From assembly GCA_036337015.1 (NCBI GenBank), contig JAYZEZ010000005.1:1-64000 (forward strand): a DNA stretch of 64,000 nucleotides, given 5' to 3'. The stretch comes from Casp-alpha2 sp036337015 (lineage in GTDB: Bacteria; Pseudomonadota; Alphaproteobacteria; Rhodospirillales; Casp-alpha2). The notes beneath the pieces were generated by a model. The model saw only the letters and a list, made by a program, of their open reading frames with translations, had not been told where the DNA came from and made no database searches. Positions 17,010 through 26,661 of this stretch are shown piece after piece (the first letter of the stretch is position 1; each line of letters begins with the position of its first letter). Made by a program: the position numbers and the translations under genes.

Positions 17010-17990
17010 TTAACCAGAAGCCTTGATCTGCTCCGCTTTTTGCACCATTACTTCGGCCTGTTTAATAGAAGCTATATCTATAAGACGGCCATCAAGGGCA
17101 ACAGCACCCTTCCCTTCTTTTTGAGCTTTTTCCATAGCTTCTATAATACGCTGGGCCTTTTTAACATCTTCTTCACTAGGGCTAAACAGGTTATTTGCTA
17201 AATCAACCTGACTTGGATGAATTGCCCACTTACCCTCACAACCCAAAGTAGCAGAACGCTTAGCTTGTGCAGCATAGCCATCTGTGTCTGAAAAGTCTCC
17301 AAAGGGACCATCAATGGGTCGAAGTCCATGCTTACGAGCAGCAATAACCATTTTCGAAACCGGATAGTGCCACATATCACCCCAATGAATTTCACGATTT
17401 CCACTATCATCAGAATCAGTAAGAACATGGTAATCCTTATTGGGTCCTCCAATTACTGTTGTCCTAGCCTTAGTTGACGCTGCATAGTCAGCAACCCCAA
17501 AATGTAAAGATTCATTTCGTTTTGAAGCACCTGCAATTTCATCTACATTTGCCATGCCAAGAGCTGTTTCGATAATCATTTCAAAGCCAATACGTTTTTC
17601 TAATTTCATATTATCTTCTATTTGTGTCACTAACATATCGAGAGCATAAATATCAGAGGCATTACCTGCTTTTGGTATCATAATTAGATCTAAGTTTTGA
17701 CCAGCTTGCTCAATAATATCAACAACATCACGATACATATAATGTGTATCTAACCCATTGATACGTATTGATATTGTTCGCCCGCCCCAGTCCAAATCGT
17801 TTAAAGCTTCAATAATGTTTTTTCGAGCTTGCTCTTTATCGTCAGGAGCAACTGCATCTTCAAGATCTAGAAATATAACATCAGCTGGACTGCTAGTTGC
17901 TTTGTCTAAGAAGGTCGGATTTGACCCTGGAACTGCCAATTCAGATCGGTTAAGTCTGGGAGTACACTGTTCAACAATTGAAAAACTCAT
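17010..17990 (-). CDS. mcl1: L-malyl-CoA / beta-methylmalyl-CoA lyase
   Basis: A CitE-family lyase of 326 residues. It strongly recalls Rhodobacter Mcl1: ELAVPGSNP, FLDLEDAVAPDDK, SIRINGLDT, IMIPKAG, DGPFGDFSD, GCEGKWAIHPSQV and RLIDIASIKQAEV. Mcl1 splits beta-methylmalyl-CoA to propionyl-CoA and glyoxylate, and condenses glyoxylate with acetyl-CoA, in the ethylmalonyl-CoA pathway and related cycles. Start: ATG 17990 has a strong GGAGG five bases before it; the ATG at 18002 contains that site and is unlikely. No other gene of the pathway lies nearby. The product stands alone with its own terminator. Confidence 0.9.
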   Translation of the reverse strand: MSFSIVEQCTPRLNRSELAVPGSNPTFLDKATSSPADVIFLDLEDAVAPDDKEQARKNIIEALNDLDWGGRTISIRINGLDTHYMYRDVVDIIEQAGQNLDLIMIPKAGNASDIYALDMLVTQIEDNMKLEKRIGFEMIIETALGMANVDEIAGASKRNESLHFGVADYAASTKARTTVIGGPNKDYHVLTDSDDSGNREIHWGDMWHYPVSKMVIAARKHGLRPIDGPFGDFSDTDGYAAQAKRSATLGCEGKWAIHPSQVDLANNLFSPSEEDVKKAQRIIEAMEKAQKEGKGAVALDGRLIDIASIKQAEVMVQKAEQIKASG

Positions 17991-18102
17991 GGATACCTCC
18001 ATAAAAATAATTTTTATAATTTGGTAATCTATCTATTAAAAAGAAAGCTTTTTTATTTAACCGACAAGTGTCAATAACATTACTATAATTTACTAACTAA
18101 AA

Positions 18103-19074
18103 TTAATTATATTTCAACTTTGATAAAGGATGGGATTCATCAATTAGTAACTTTAATCGTTCATCTAGAACATGTGTATAAATTTGTGTTGTTGCAATAT
18201 CGGAATGTCCAAGCATCTGTTGTAAAGACCTAAGGTCAGCTCCGTTAGCTAACAAATGACTAGCAAAGGAATGTCGAAGAATATGTGGTGAGACTTTGTT
18301 TTTTGGCAAACCAGCATCCACAGCTAAATCTTTTAACAATTGTGAAAAACGAATCCTAGTCAAGTGTCCATTCTTAGATCTTGAGGGAAATAACCAATTC
18401 TGTGTCGAGGGCTTTACACTATTTTTAGGAATAAATCTTTCGCGGATTAACAAATAATTTTTCAAAGCATCTATTGCAGGCTCACTTAGAGGTATCATTC
18501 GTTCTTTCTCTCCCTTTCCACGGATAATCAACATCTGCCTATCCCTGCTAATAGCAGTCACGGACAATCCAACTAATTCAGTTACGCGCATGCCAGTTGC
18601 ATAAATAATTTCTAACAAAGCAATTAGTCTAATACCCTCAATCCCTGGACGCGATCTAGACTGTTGCAGCAATAAATCGACCTCATTAACACTTAAATAT
18701 TTTGGTATTCTTTGGCTACGGCCCGGACTGTCAATCGCCACAGTTGGGTCGTCCTCACGTATACGATCTAAAAAAAGGTACTGAAAGAATTGCCGCAATG
18801 TAGATAAATGCCTTGAACTAGTTTTTTTTGATCTACCTGCTTTTGATAAATATTGAAAATATTGATGAATAATTTCTTGACTAGCATCTTCCGGTTTTCT
18901 ATTGCGTGCCTTAGTAAAGTCAGAAAAGCAACGTAAATCACGGCCATAAGATTCGACAGTATTAAGGGCAGCACCTTCAGCAGTTATTTTTTCAATAAAT
19001 AACTCAACTTGGACCGATGCGTTAGTCAGCGTTGATTTTACCATGATATTTCTTTGTTCTTGAAGATCAATCAC
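18103..19074 (-). CDS. xerD: Tyrosine recombinase XerD
   Basis: Site-specific recombinase that, with XerC, resolves chromosome dimers at dif. The SAM-like N-terminal domain (about 20-105) precedes the catalytic domain with all active residues: R163 (ATGMRVTEL), K187, H264, R267 (HILRHSFASH), H290 (LGHSDI) and Y299 (QIYTHV). The start is GTG 19074, overlapping the upstream stop as GTGA; an ATG at 19044 is an alternative. The place between the secreted-protein gene and aroK is the usual alphaproteobacterial location of xerD, so it is not an integrase of a mobile element. Confidence 0.93.
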   Translation of the reverse strand: MIDLQEQRNIMVKSTLTNASVQVELFIEKITAEGAALNTVESYGRDLRCFSDFTKARNRKPEDASQEIIHQYFQYLSKAGRSKKTSSRHLSTLRQFFQYLFLDRIREDDPTVAIDSPGRSQRIPKYLSVNEVDLLLQQSRSRPGIEGIRLIALLEIIYATGMRVTELVGLSVTAISRDRQMLIIRGKGEKERMIPLSEPAIDALKNYLLIRERFIPKNSVKPSTQNWLFPSRSKNGHLTRIRFSQLLKDLAVDAGLPKNKVSPHILRHSFASHLLANGADLRSLQQMLGHSDIATTQIYTHVLDERLKLLIDESHPLSKLKYN

Positions 19075-20993
19075 AAACCTGCTGCCAAAGCCGCCTCTAC
19101 TGCTAAAGAACGCGCTTCACTTTTAAAACCAGCTATACGTAAACTAGAAATAACCTGACTTAATAATATTGGATCAGCCCCGGCAGGCCCATCATCACCA
19201 AGCACTAATAGCACAAGCAAAACTAGTTCCCCTACTCGTCTTTGAGAGTTAGATTCTCCAAGTTCTTGGTGTGAAACAGTGGATCCATCTAATTCAGAAG
19301 TTGCAACTTCTGTTTCCGAGTGATTTGAGTTTTTTGAACTAATCATTAATTTTTTAACTAACTTGGTTGCTTCAATTAATCTTAGCCACTGCGCAAGGTT
19401 AGGCATGGAAACAGTTCGACGACTATTCCAAGCCAGTAATTTATCCCAAGCACTAACTGGAACGGTCTCACCAAGAGCTTCAAACAAAGAAAATAGAAGA
19501 GTTGCTTTATTTTCTGCATCCTCTTGGACTTCAATTATTTTCCACCAACTAGAAAGTTTAGTTGTATTCCAGTCAATTCCTTCAGAATATCCCATTAAAC
19601 GAATAATTGGCATTAATTGAATTAATGACTTTTCCACTTCTTTATTAAACAAAGAATTGGTACGTATTAATGCGAACCAAGATTCAGCAGCGACTTTTTC
19701 TCCAACTAATAACAACCCTCGAATAGCCTCAGGTGCAAACCATAACAATTCTGCTGAAGGGGGAATAGACTTTAAAACTGGCAAAAAAACTCTAACAGCA
19801 GAAATGTAACGCCCTTCTTCCCGGCTAAGAGCCAAAGCACGCGCAACAACTTCCGCCTGTGCAGTTGGAATTGTTTGCGTTAAAGAAGTGTGATAAAGAA
19901 GGGCTCTTGTCATAGGACCTCCATTAGTTTCTGCGAGAGATAAAGGATTGTCTAAATCCTTTCTTGAGAAAGAAACAATAGAGTATAGTTGACGCAAAGA
20001 ATCTATAGGAAGAGCTCCTGCAGCTTCGGCTCTCTCAGCTGCTTCCAAACGAACCTCAACTGGCGCATTAGGACTTATAGCAATAGTCCTAAGTACCCCG
20101 GGATGATTTGAAGAAATTACATCTGCAGGCAGTTTAGCTTTAGCAACACGAGCAATTGCGAGAGATAAAGAATTTGGATCAGGAAGATTTTCAATCTTAG
20201 CAGGAATTCCAGTAGCTAAAGATTCAATCAAGGCAAAAAATATTTCATCGGTAACACCAGTTTCACGCATAATAGAAACACCAAGGGATGCTTTTTCGTG
20301 TTCACCAGCTAGGGCCTGACAAAATAAAAATACCTTTTGCCAGAAAAGATTACTTTGATCCCTAATCTTTCCACCAGCCAAAGAACATGCTCGTGCATTA
20401 TCGTTTGCCAAAAAACGTGTTTCAGTTTCAATTCGCACAAGATCAGGATCTGATGATCGACCTGGAGTTGCATTCAGGAGTGTATTAACTGAAACTAAGT
20501 CACCCATAGCTGCCAAAAGCTTAATCCTAATTGCCACAAGACTAGTTTTTTTACCTTCTCCTTCTGGCACACGAGCTATACTTAATAACAACCTTCGCAT
20601 TAAATCCCGCATGCTAAAAGAAGTTGAATTTACGGGTAATTGGGGCAGCAATTCTTCTATGATATGCCTATCTGTTCCGAGCCACATATCAGCTCCCAAC
20701 CCACCACTTTCAATAGTTAACGTACCAGCTGTATCAGGATCAACAGTTTCAAGACTATCAACTTTGACGCCACCAACTTGTGCAAGAGGATTTTTCTGTG
20801 TTACTCCCTTGTTTTCATTATTATTATTTTTCTGTATGTCTAAAGACGGCGCTAATTTCTGTGGTGGTTTGAGAAGTATAGGTTTGGGGATTCGGTCTTG
20901 AGCTGTTGCAATAGAGGCCAAAAGACACAAGCATGCCATTGCTAAATAAACTACAATGCGATTGTAATTTCTTTTACTTTGGAAAACGCTCAT
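19071..20993 (-). CDS. Large secreted helical protein encoded with xerD (function unknown)
   Basis: A 640-residue protein with an N-terminal signal anchor (about 12-32, ending SIATA|QD). A proline/asparagine-rich low-complexity linker (35-70) is followed by about 500 residues of mostly alpha-helical sequence with many alanines and leucines, resembling TPR/HEAT-like solenoids (for example RLEAAERAEAAGALP and ESWFALIR). No catalytic motif. Proteins of this kind sit between xerD and aroK in many Alphaproteobacteria and are often poorly annotated. It overlaps a 49-residue membrane-protein gene upstream by 20 bases and xerD downstream by 4, so all three are translationally coupled. Likely periplasmic. 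Confidence 0.75.
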   Translation of the reverse strand: MSVFQSKRNYNRIVVYLAMACLCLLASIATAQDRIPKPILLKPPQKLAPSLDIQKNNNNENKGVTQKNPLAQVGGVKVDSLETVDPDTAGTLTIESGGLGADMWLGTDRHIIEELLPQLPVNSTSFSMRDLMRRLLLSIARVPEGEGKKTSLVAIRIKLLAAMGDLVSVNTLLNATPGRSSDPDLVRIETETRFLANDNARACSLAGGKIRDQSNLFWQKVFLFCQALAGEHEKASLGVSIMRETGVTDEIFFALIESLATGIPAKIENLPDPNSLSLAIARVAKAKLPADVISSNHPGVLRTIAISPNAPVEVRLEAAERAEAAGALPIDSLRQLYSIVSFSRKDLDNPLSLAETNGGPMTRALLYHTSLTQTIPTAQAEVVARALALSREEGRYISAVRVFLPVLKSIPPSAELLWFAPEAIRGLLLVGEKVAAESWFALIRTNSLFNKEVEKSLIQLMPIIRLMGYSEGIDWNTTKLSSWWKIIEVQEDAENKATLLFSLFEALGETVPVSAWDKLLAWNSRRTVSMPNLAQWLRLIEATKLVKKLMISSKNSNHSETEVATSELDGSTVSHQELGESNSQRRVGELVLLVLLVLGDDGPAGADPILLSQVISSLRIAGFKSEARSLAVEAALAAGL

Positions 20994-21123
20994 CCGGGAG
21001 AATTCTTTCTATTTTTTTAATTGGTGGGGACATATCCCAAGTCGTTAATATGATAGAAGCACCAATTATGCTTAACACAGCAGTTAAAATTATTGCCCTT
21101 GATAAACGATGCGCTGTTCGCAT
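20974..21123 (-). CDS. Small conserved membrane protein (49 residues)
   Basis: The reading frame starts MRTAHRLSRA, has one membrane helix (about 10-28) and ends with the striking tail MSPPIKKIERILPDERFPK. I recall similar short proteins ending in DRFPR/K upstream of the secreted protein gene in other Alphaproteobacteria; this is memory, not a search. The start lies 202 bases from aroK, and the 3' end overlaps the next gene by 20 bases. It probably forms the first gene of an operon with the 640-residue protein and xerD. Function unknown. Confidence 0.7.
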   Translation of the reverse strand: MRTAHRLSRAIILTAVLSIIGASIILTTWDMSPPIKKIERILPDERFPK

Positions 21124-21325
21124 TTTTTTCAAATTAACACTCCGACAAATAAAAACTGTTTTATACGACCGTGAAATAACGACAGTTGAATTAGATTATG
21201 CTAAGCTATAACTATGGCAATTTTTCGGCAGATTAAACAACTGGATTTTATAGGCTTTATCAAACGTTTTCAACGACCCCACTTCCTTTTACAAGGGCTT
21301 TACTAATTAATAATCGTTTTAATAC

Positions 21326-21895
21326 ATGAGTACTAATCCACTACAACAATACGAAAAGACTATTGTTTTAACCGGTCTGATGGGAGCTGGCAAAACCAGT
21401 GTAGGACGCAAACTTGCCAAGTTAATGGAATTAAATTTCGTAGATGTTGATGAAGAAATCTCCAAAGCTGCAGGATGTTCCATTGAAGATATTTTTGAAA
21501 AATACGGAGAAGTTGCATTCCGAGACGTTGAAGAACGTGTTATGGCTCGCCTATTAAATGAAAAAACTCAGGTTCTGGCAACCGGCGGTGGGGCTATTAT
21601 GAATCCTAGGACTCTAAAACTTATAAAGGATAATAGTGTTTCAATTTGGTTGCGCGCCGATCTCGATATTCTAGTTCGTCGGACTAGCATGAAAGAAGGA
21701 CGACCTTTGTTAAAAAATAAAGACAATAAAAAAATACTTAAAAAATTATTGGATGAGCGAAGCCCTATTTATGCAAAAGCTGATATTACTGTGGATTCAT
21801 GCGAAGAAGGCCCTGATGCTACTGCCAAAAGTATTGAAAATGCCCTTCTGATGTTTTCTATGAAACAGTTAGGATCAAGCAATCATGAGAAATGA
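21326..21895 (+). CDS. aroK: Shikimate kinase
   Basis: Phosphorylates shikimate with ATP in the aromatic amino acid pathway. The P-loop GLMGAGKTSVG is at 17-27. DVDEEISKAAG (shikimate-binding DxD), FRDVEERV, ATGGGAIM and the lid segment RPLL follow in family order. Length 189 includes a short N-terminal extension before the core. It overlaps aroB by 11 bases, so the pair is co-translated. Confidence 0.96.
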   Translation: MSTNPLQQYEKTIVLTGLMGAGKTSVGRKLAKLMELNFVDVDEEISKAAGCSIEDIFEKYGEVAFRDVEERVMARLLNEKTQVLATGGGAIMNPRTLKLIKDNSVSIWLRADLDILVRRTSMKEGRPLLKNKDNKKILKKLLDERSPIYAKADITVDSCEEGPDATAKSIENALLMFSMKQLGSSNHEK

Positions 21896-23018
21896 GTTTT
21901 CTACTCTTAACGTTGATTTAGACAAGCGAAGTTATGATATTGTGATTGGAGAGGGACTACTACAACAGGTGGGATCAATCATCCATCCGTTGTTAACTAG
22001 TAATAGAGTCTTTTTAATTACTGACAAGAATGTTGAAAAATATTGGATTGAAATCGTTGAATCGTCTCTTAATGAAGCAGAAATTGAATTTAGCAGCATA
22101 ATTTTAGAGCCTGGAGAACACACCAAAGACTATGCTCATGTAGAAGCTCTCACAGGACAATTGCTTGATGCACATGTTGAAAGATCAGACACTCTAATTG
22201 CAATGGGTGGAGGAGTTATAGGTGACTTAGTTGGTTTTTGCGCAGCTATTACTTTACGTGGTATAGATTTTATTCAAATTCCCACAACTTTATTAGCGCA
22301 AGTTGATAGCTCAGTAGGCGGTAAAACTGGAATAAACTTACCTCAAGGCAAGAACCTTATTGGAGCATTTCACCAACCTCGTCTAGTGCTTGCAGATACC
22401 TGTACGTTGGAAACCTTACCAGCTCGTGACTTGCGTTCCGGTTATGCAGAGATTGTTAAGTATGGATTGATAGACAAAAAAGAGTTCTTTAAATGGCTAG
22501 AAAGCAACGGACCCAAAGTAATTGGTGTAAATGCTAAAGGAAGCCAGGCAAGTAGACGTCATGCTATATTGAGTAGTTGTAATATTAAAGCAGATATCGT
22601 TTCTAATGACGAAACTGAAAAAGGAAGCCGTGCTCTACTTAACTTAGGGCATACTTTTGGTCATGCCTTGGAAGCAATAACTGGTTATGGTAATAAACTA
22701 ACACACGGCGAAGCTATATCTATTGGCATGTCAATGGCATTCGATCTATCTGTTCGATTAGGAATATGTCCTAACGAAGATAGAGACCGATTAAAAAGAC
22801 ATCTGGAAGTATGCGGTTTACCAACTAGACTTGATGAGCTTATGGATGATAGTTGGTCGTCTCATAATCTTCTTGTTTTAATGCATCAAGATAAAAAGGT
22901 TTCCGATGGAAAATTAACTTTTATTCTTGTCCATGGAATTGGCAAGCCATTTATAACAAATGACGTCGAGACAGCTGATGTGATCGCTATTCTTGATGAA
23001 TATTTAGGATTAAAATAA
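21885..23018 (+). CDS. aroB: 3-dehydroquinate synthase
   Basis: NAD- and metal-dependent cyclase making 3-dehydroquinate, the second step of the shikimate pathway. Recognised by MGGGVIGDLVGFCAAITLRG, PTTLLAQVDSSVGGKTGINL, RSGYAEIVKYGLI and the zinc-binding NLGHTFGHALE with its histidines. The 377-residue length is normal. The aroK-aroB-corC order is the standard alphaproteobacterial arrangement. Confidence 0.96.
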   Translation: MRNEFSTLNVDLDKRSYDIVIGEGLLQQVGSIIHPLLTSNRVFLITDKNVEKYWIEIVESSLNEAEIEFSSIILEPGEHTKDYAHVEALTGQLLDAHVERSDTLIAMGGGVIGDLVGFCAAITLRGIDFIQIPTTLLAQVDSSVGGKTGINLPQGKNLIGAFHQPRLVLADTCTLETLPARDLRSGYAEIVKYGLIDKKEFFKWLESNGPKVIGVNAKGSQASRRHAILSSCNIKADIVSNDETEKGSRALLNLGHTFGHALEAITGYGNKLTHGEAISIGMSMAFDLSVRLGICPNEDRDRLKRHLEVCGLPTRLDELMDDSWSSHNLLVLMHQDKKVSDGKLTFILVHGIGKPFITNDVETADVIAILDEYLGLK

Positions 23019-23080
23019 ATAAGTTAGGTCAGTTCAGATCTCAAAACTAACTTAACAAGTTAAATAACTAAGGTTAAATT

Positions 23081-24334
23081 ATGACAACTACTTTAATTAT
23101 TATTGCTTCTTTGTTAATTTTATCAGCTTTCTTTTCTGGTTCAGAAACAGCATTGACAGCTGCATCACGCCCGGTCATGCATCAACTCGAACGAGGTGGT
23201 AATCGAAAGGCAAAAATAGTAAATTGCCTTTTCCATCACAAAGAGCATTTAATCGGCGCAATTTTACTAGGCAATAACTTAGTCAATATTTTCGCATCCG
23301 CGCTAGCCACGAGTATGTTAATCGAAATTTTTGGTGATGCTGGCGTAGCTTATGCGACTATAACAATGACTTTATTGATACTAATTTTTTCTGAAATCTT
23401 ACCTAAGACCTACGCGATTAGAAATGCAAATCAATCCGCATTATTAGTTGCACAACCAATTAAGACTGTAGTTTGGATACTTAAACCTATAACAGCTTCA
23501 ATTAGCCTTGCCGTACGCTGTATTCTTAAATTATTTGGAATAGATTTTTCTGCTGAAGAAATATTTGGAAAAAATGCTGAAGAATTAAGAGGTGCTATCG
23601 AATTACATTCTGGAGAAGATAAGAATGTTAAACAAGAAAGAGATATGTTGCGTAGTGTTATGGATCTTGGGGAAGTTCAAGTAGGTGAAATTATTGTACA
23701 CCGAAAAAACGTAACGGCAGTTGATGCTAACCTGCCGCCTACTCAGCTTGTTGCTGAAGTTCTAGAAAGTCCCTATACGCGCCTACCACTATGGCAAAAT
23801 GACCCAGAAAATATAGTTGGTGTTTTACATGTTAAAGCACTGTTTAGAGAAATTAGGACATTAGGTGATGATCTAAGCAGTCTAGATGTATTGAGCCTTG
23901 CTGCTGATGCCTGGTTTATTCCTGAACAAACTTTGTTAGTTGATCAATTAGAGGCCTTTAGAAAGAGGCGTGAACACTTCGCACTTGTGGTTGATGAATA
24001 TGGAAGTCTTATGGGCGTTGTAACTTTAGAAGATATCATCGAAGAAATTGTAGGTGAAATTGATGATGAACATGATATTTCTTTTTCTGGTGTCAGCCCT
24101 AAACCTGATGGAAGTTTCCTCGTTGATGGAACAGTAACTATACGTGATTTTAACCGAGAATTTGAATGCAATATCCCAGACGAAGAAGCAGCTACTATGG
24201 CAGGTCTAGTTTTACATGAATCCCGTAGAATACCAGAAGTGGGTCAACGATTTTTATTTCATGGTTTCCGTTTTGAAATTATCAGCCGCCACCATCATCA
24301 AATTACCCGATTAAAATTGATACCTCCTTCTTAA
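23081..24334 (+). CDS. CNNM/CorC-type membrane protein (DUF21, two CBS, CorC_HlyC domains)
   Basis: A 417-residue inner-membrane protein. The DUF21/CNNM domain with about four helices (1-180) includes LSAFFSGSETALTAAS (14-29) and FSEILPKTYA. A CBS pair (about 205-330) contains the typical FALVVDEYGSLMGVVTLEDIIEEIVGEIDDE segment (read as landmarks near 300-330). The C-terminal FAD-binding-like CorC_HlyC domain (about 335-415) ends the protein. The family is linked to magnesium and cobalt efflux or tolerance; the older name haemolysin C is misleading. It starts 62 bases after aroB. Confidence 0.9.
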   Translation: MTTTLIIIASLLILSAFFSGSETALTAASRPVMHQLERGGNRKAKIVNCLFHHKEHLIGAILLGNNLVNIFASALATSMLIEIFGDAGVAYATITMTLLILIFSEILPKTYAIRNANQSALLVAQPIKTVVWILKPITASISLAVRCILKLFGIDFSAEEIFGKNAEELRGAIELHSGEDKNVKQERDMLRSVMDLGEVQVGEIIVHRKNVTAVDANLPPTQLVAEVLESPYTRLPLWQNDPENIVGVLHVKALFREIRTLGDDLSSLDVLSLAADAWFIPEQTLLVDQLEAFRKRREHFALVVDEYGSLMGVVTLEDIIEEIVGEIDDEHDISFSGVSPKPDGSFLVDGTVTIRDFNREFECNIPDEEAATMAGLVLHESRRIPEVGQRFLFHGFRFEIISRHHHQITRLKLIPPS

Positions 24335-24506
24335 ATTCAATTAAAGTATTAGCGTTAAATGAGGCATTAATAGCAAAAAGTAATTTATCATCATAAATTT
24401 TGAATTTTCAATCTTTTCCCCTTGCTATATCCCTACCTAATTGTTGTAAAATAATCCTAATAATCAAAATATGGGAGGAACAGCGACAAAATAGGAGGGA
24501 GGGGAG

Positions 24507-24953
24507 ATGCAACGCAAAATTATACCAGATATAATTGAAAAACAGACCATCTGCAGCCTAAAAAAGTCAAATACAATATTTGAAGCGGCAACTATGATGT
24601 CTAGTGCCAATATTGCAGCCATAGTTATATTTGATGACGCCTCCAAAGTCATTGGAATTGTAACAGAACGAGACCTGACAAGAAGAGGTATTGCAAAATG
24701 CCTCGACCCTAAAAAAACAGCAATTGAAGAAATTATGACAAAAAATCCTGAAACCCTATCACCTAATGACACTGCTAATGACGCACTGGAATTAATGCAA
24801 ATAAGACATTTTCGCCATCTTCCAGTCGTAGAGGAAGAAACTTGTCTCGGGGTAGTTTCCATTCGCGATTTATTTGTCGCTGCTAAAACTGCATTGGAAG
24901 AAAATTTAAGGGAAACTGAAGCTTTTGTTTTTGGCGATCGATACGGAGCATAA
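24507..24953 (+). CDS. CBS-pair domain protein
   Basis: A 148-residue soluble protein made of two CBS modules: IFEAATMMSSANIAAIVIFDD with GIVTERDLTRRG (about 20-70), and IMTKNPETLSP with RHFRHLPVVEEE and GVVSIRDLF (about 75-135). Such stand-alone pairs bind adenine nucleotides and act as energy sensors. A purine-rich GGAGGGAGGGGAG immediately before the ATG predicts strong translation. No partner enzyme is evident. Confidence 0.85.
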   Translation: MQRKIIPDIIEKQTICSLKKSNTIFEAATMMSSANIAAIVIFDDASKVIGIVTERDLTRRGIAKCLDPKKTAIEEIMTKNPETLSPNDTANDALELMQIRHFRHLPVVEEETCLGVVSIRDLFVAAKTALEENLRETEAFVFGDRYGA

Positions 24954-25041
24954 ATTTTTCCTCAATTCAACTATTACTCAGTTTGCTAAAATAGCATAAG
25001 ATAACTTAAGCCCTATTCCACTCAAGAAAGGAATATTTTTC

Positions 25042-25590
25042 ATGTCGCTGACTAAACCCTATCCACGCAAGCATATTCATACGCGTAAAATTCAATGCAA
25101 TGGATTTAAAAGAGATGATGGTCTATGGGACATAGAAGGTAGGATTGTGGATACAAAGACCTATTCTTTTGACAACCTTGATCGTGGAAACATCTCAAGT
25201 GGGGAAGCTATACATGACATGGAAATTCGATTGACATTGGATGATAACCTCATCGTCCAAAAAGCTGAAGCCTCAACTAAATCATCTCCCTATTCTATTT
25301 GTGGTGATAAAAACCATGTTTTTTCTTCACTTGAAGGTGTAGCCATTAAGCCTGGTTGGCGGAGCGAGGTCATTAAAAGAATGGGAGGCGTTAAAGGATG
25401 CGTCCACTTAACCGATATGGTCACAGGCCCGATAGCAGTAACTGCTCATCAAACAATTCACAAGGCTAGAGAGCAACGCAAAGAATCAGTCCTTGGCAAA
25501 AAGCCACCACAGTTGAATTCTTGTCATGCTTACGGACAAAATAGTAATATTGTAAAACGCATGTGGCCCGAATTTTATAAAACTAATTAA
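25042..25590 (+). CDS. DUF2889 family protein
   Basis: A 182-residue soluble protein that I recognise as DUF2889. Landmarks are LWDIEGRIVDTKTY (28-41), GEAIHDMEIRLTLD, SSPYSICG, GVKGCVHLTDMV and a terminal RMWPEFY. Family members occur alone in Proteobacteria, and some lie with dioxygenase or aromatic-degradation genes; no biochemical role is established to my knowledge. The start is set by AAAGGA 12 bases before the ATG. Confidence 0.8.
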   Translation: MSLTKPYPRKHIHTRKIQCNGFKRDDGLWDIEGRIVDTKTYSFDNLDRGNISSGEAIHDMEIRLTLDDNLIVQKAEASTKSSPYSICGDKNHVFSSLEGVAIKPGWRSEVIKRMGGVKGCVHLTDMVTGPIAVTAHQTIHKAREQRKESVLGKKPPQLNSCHAYGQNSNIVKRMWPEFYKTN

Positions 25591-25648
25591 ATACTAAAAA
25601 ACGTTGTGATATCAATTCAACAAATCTAGATCCCAGTTAGACCTCAAT

Positions 25649-26590
25649 TTGGCAAATAAAGCTATTTTTAATCATCCAAATCTTACCTCAAAGAAAACTC
25701 TCTATTTTCTCCTTGTCCTAGTTGTTTTTTTTTGGGGAGTTAATTGGCCAATTATGAAATTGGGTGTTCAACTCATGCCACCATTATGGTTTTCTGCAAC
25801 TCGTATTTTTCTCGGCTCTATTTTTTTATTTGGTCTTTTAGTATTGCAGGGTAGTATTAAATTTCCAAAATATTCAGATATAAAGATCATAATAACTATA
25901 GCTATCTTTCAGATTGCACTACCAACTGCTTTAATCCATTCAGGATTGCTTTTCCTTGGAGCTGGTCGCTCAGCTTTTTTAGTATTTACGATGCCCTTAT
26001 GGGTCGCCCCTCTCGCATATTTTTTCCTTAAAGAGAAGTTAAATAAGGTTCAGTTATTAGGACTAATTTTAGGTTTAAGTGGGATCACTATACTTTTTAA
26101 CCCAATAGCATTCAATTTCTCGGATCAGTCCCAATTGTTAGGGAACGGACTTATGCTATTAGCTTCCTTCAGTTTTGCAACGGCAATGATTCTATTACGT
26201 TTTAATGCTTGCTCAACTCAAATTATCCAATTAGTGCCTTGGCAATTGTTCTTAGGATCTATTTTTTTGACACTAACCGCTATGTTTGTTGAAGGTTTTC
26301 CAAATGTTGAATGGTCAAGTACACTATTGGTCATTTTGATATATAATGGACCAATAGCCTCAGGATTTTGTTTTTGGGCCTACATCACTATCTCTTCTGG
26401 CATGCCAGCAATGAGCACTTCTGTTGGATCTTTAGGGATCCCAGTAATTGGGGTTATTTCCTCTGCTTTTATTTTAAATGAATCCTTATTTCTATATGAG
26501 ATATTAGGCCTTGTTTCCATTTTATTTGGTGTATTCATGGTCAGTATTGCTGATTTTAGAAAGGCTCAAAGTACTAATCTATCAGAATAA
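25649..26590 (+). CDS. EamA-family (DMT) transporter
   Basis: A 313-residue permease of the drug/metabolite transporter superfamily with ten predicted helices in two EamA repeats (about 15-145 and 160-300). WGVNWPIMKLGV (28-39), GRSAFLVFTMPLWVAPLAYFFLKE in repeat one, and GLVSILFGVFMV near the end are typical. Substrates in this family range from amino acids to drugs and cannot be predicted here. The start is TTG 25649, the only one that includes the full first helix. Confidence 0.85.
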   Translation: MANKAIFNHPNLTSKKTLYFLLVLVVFFWGVNWPIMKLGVQLMPPLWFSATRIFLGSIFLFGLLVLQGSIKFPKYSDIKIIITIAIFQIALPTALIHSGLLFLGAGRSAFLVFTMPLWVAPLAYFFLKEKLNKVQLLGLILGLSGITILFNPIAFNFSDQSQLLGNGLMLLASFSFATAMILLRFNACSTQIIQLVPWQLFLGSIFLTLTAMFVEGFPNVEWSSTLLVILIYNGPIASGFCFWAYITISSGMPAMSTSVGSLGIPVIGVISSAFILNESLFLYEILGLVSILFGVFMVSIADFRKAQSTNLSE

Positions 26591-26661
26591 TCAATTAAAT
26601 TGTCTAAAATTTAATTACTTCACTTGTCACCATCTTATGAATACCTCATAGTTTCTCTACT

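Noticed and set aside
18103..19074. Tyrosine recombinase as sign of a mobile element
   Set aside because: It is the chromosomal XerD in its normal gene neighbourhood, with no attachment sites or cargo.
20933..21211. Plus-strand frame of 92 codons upstream of aroK
   Set aside because: It lies opposite the 49-residue membrane protein gene and the start of the secreted protein; sequence is cysteine-rich and without family features.
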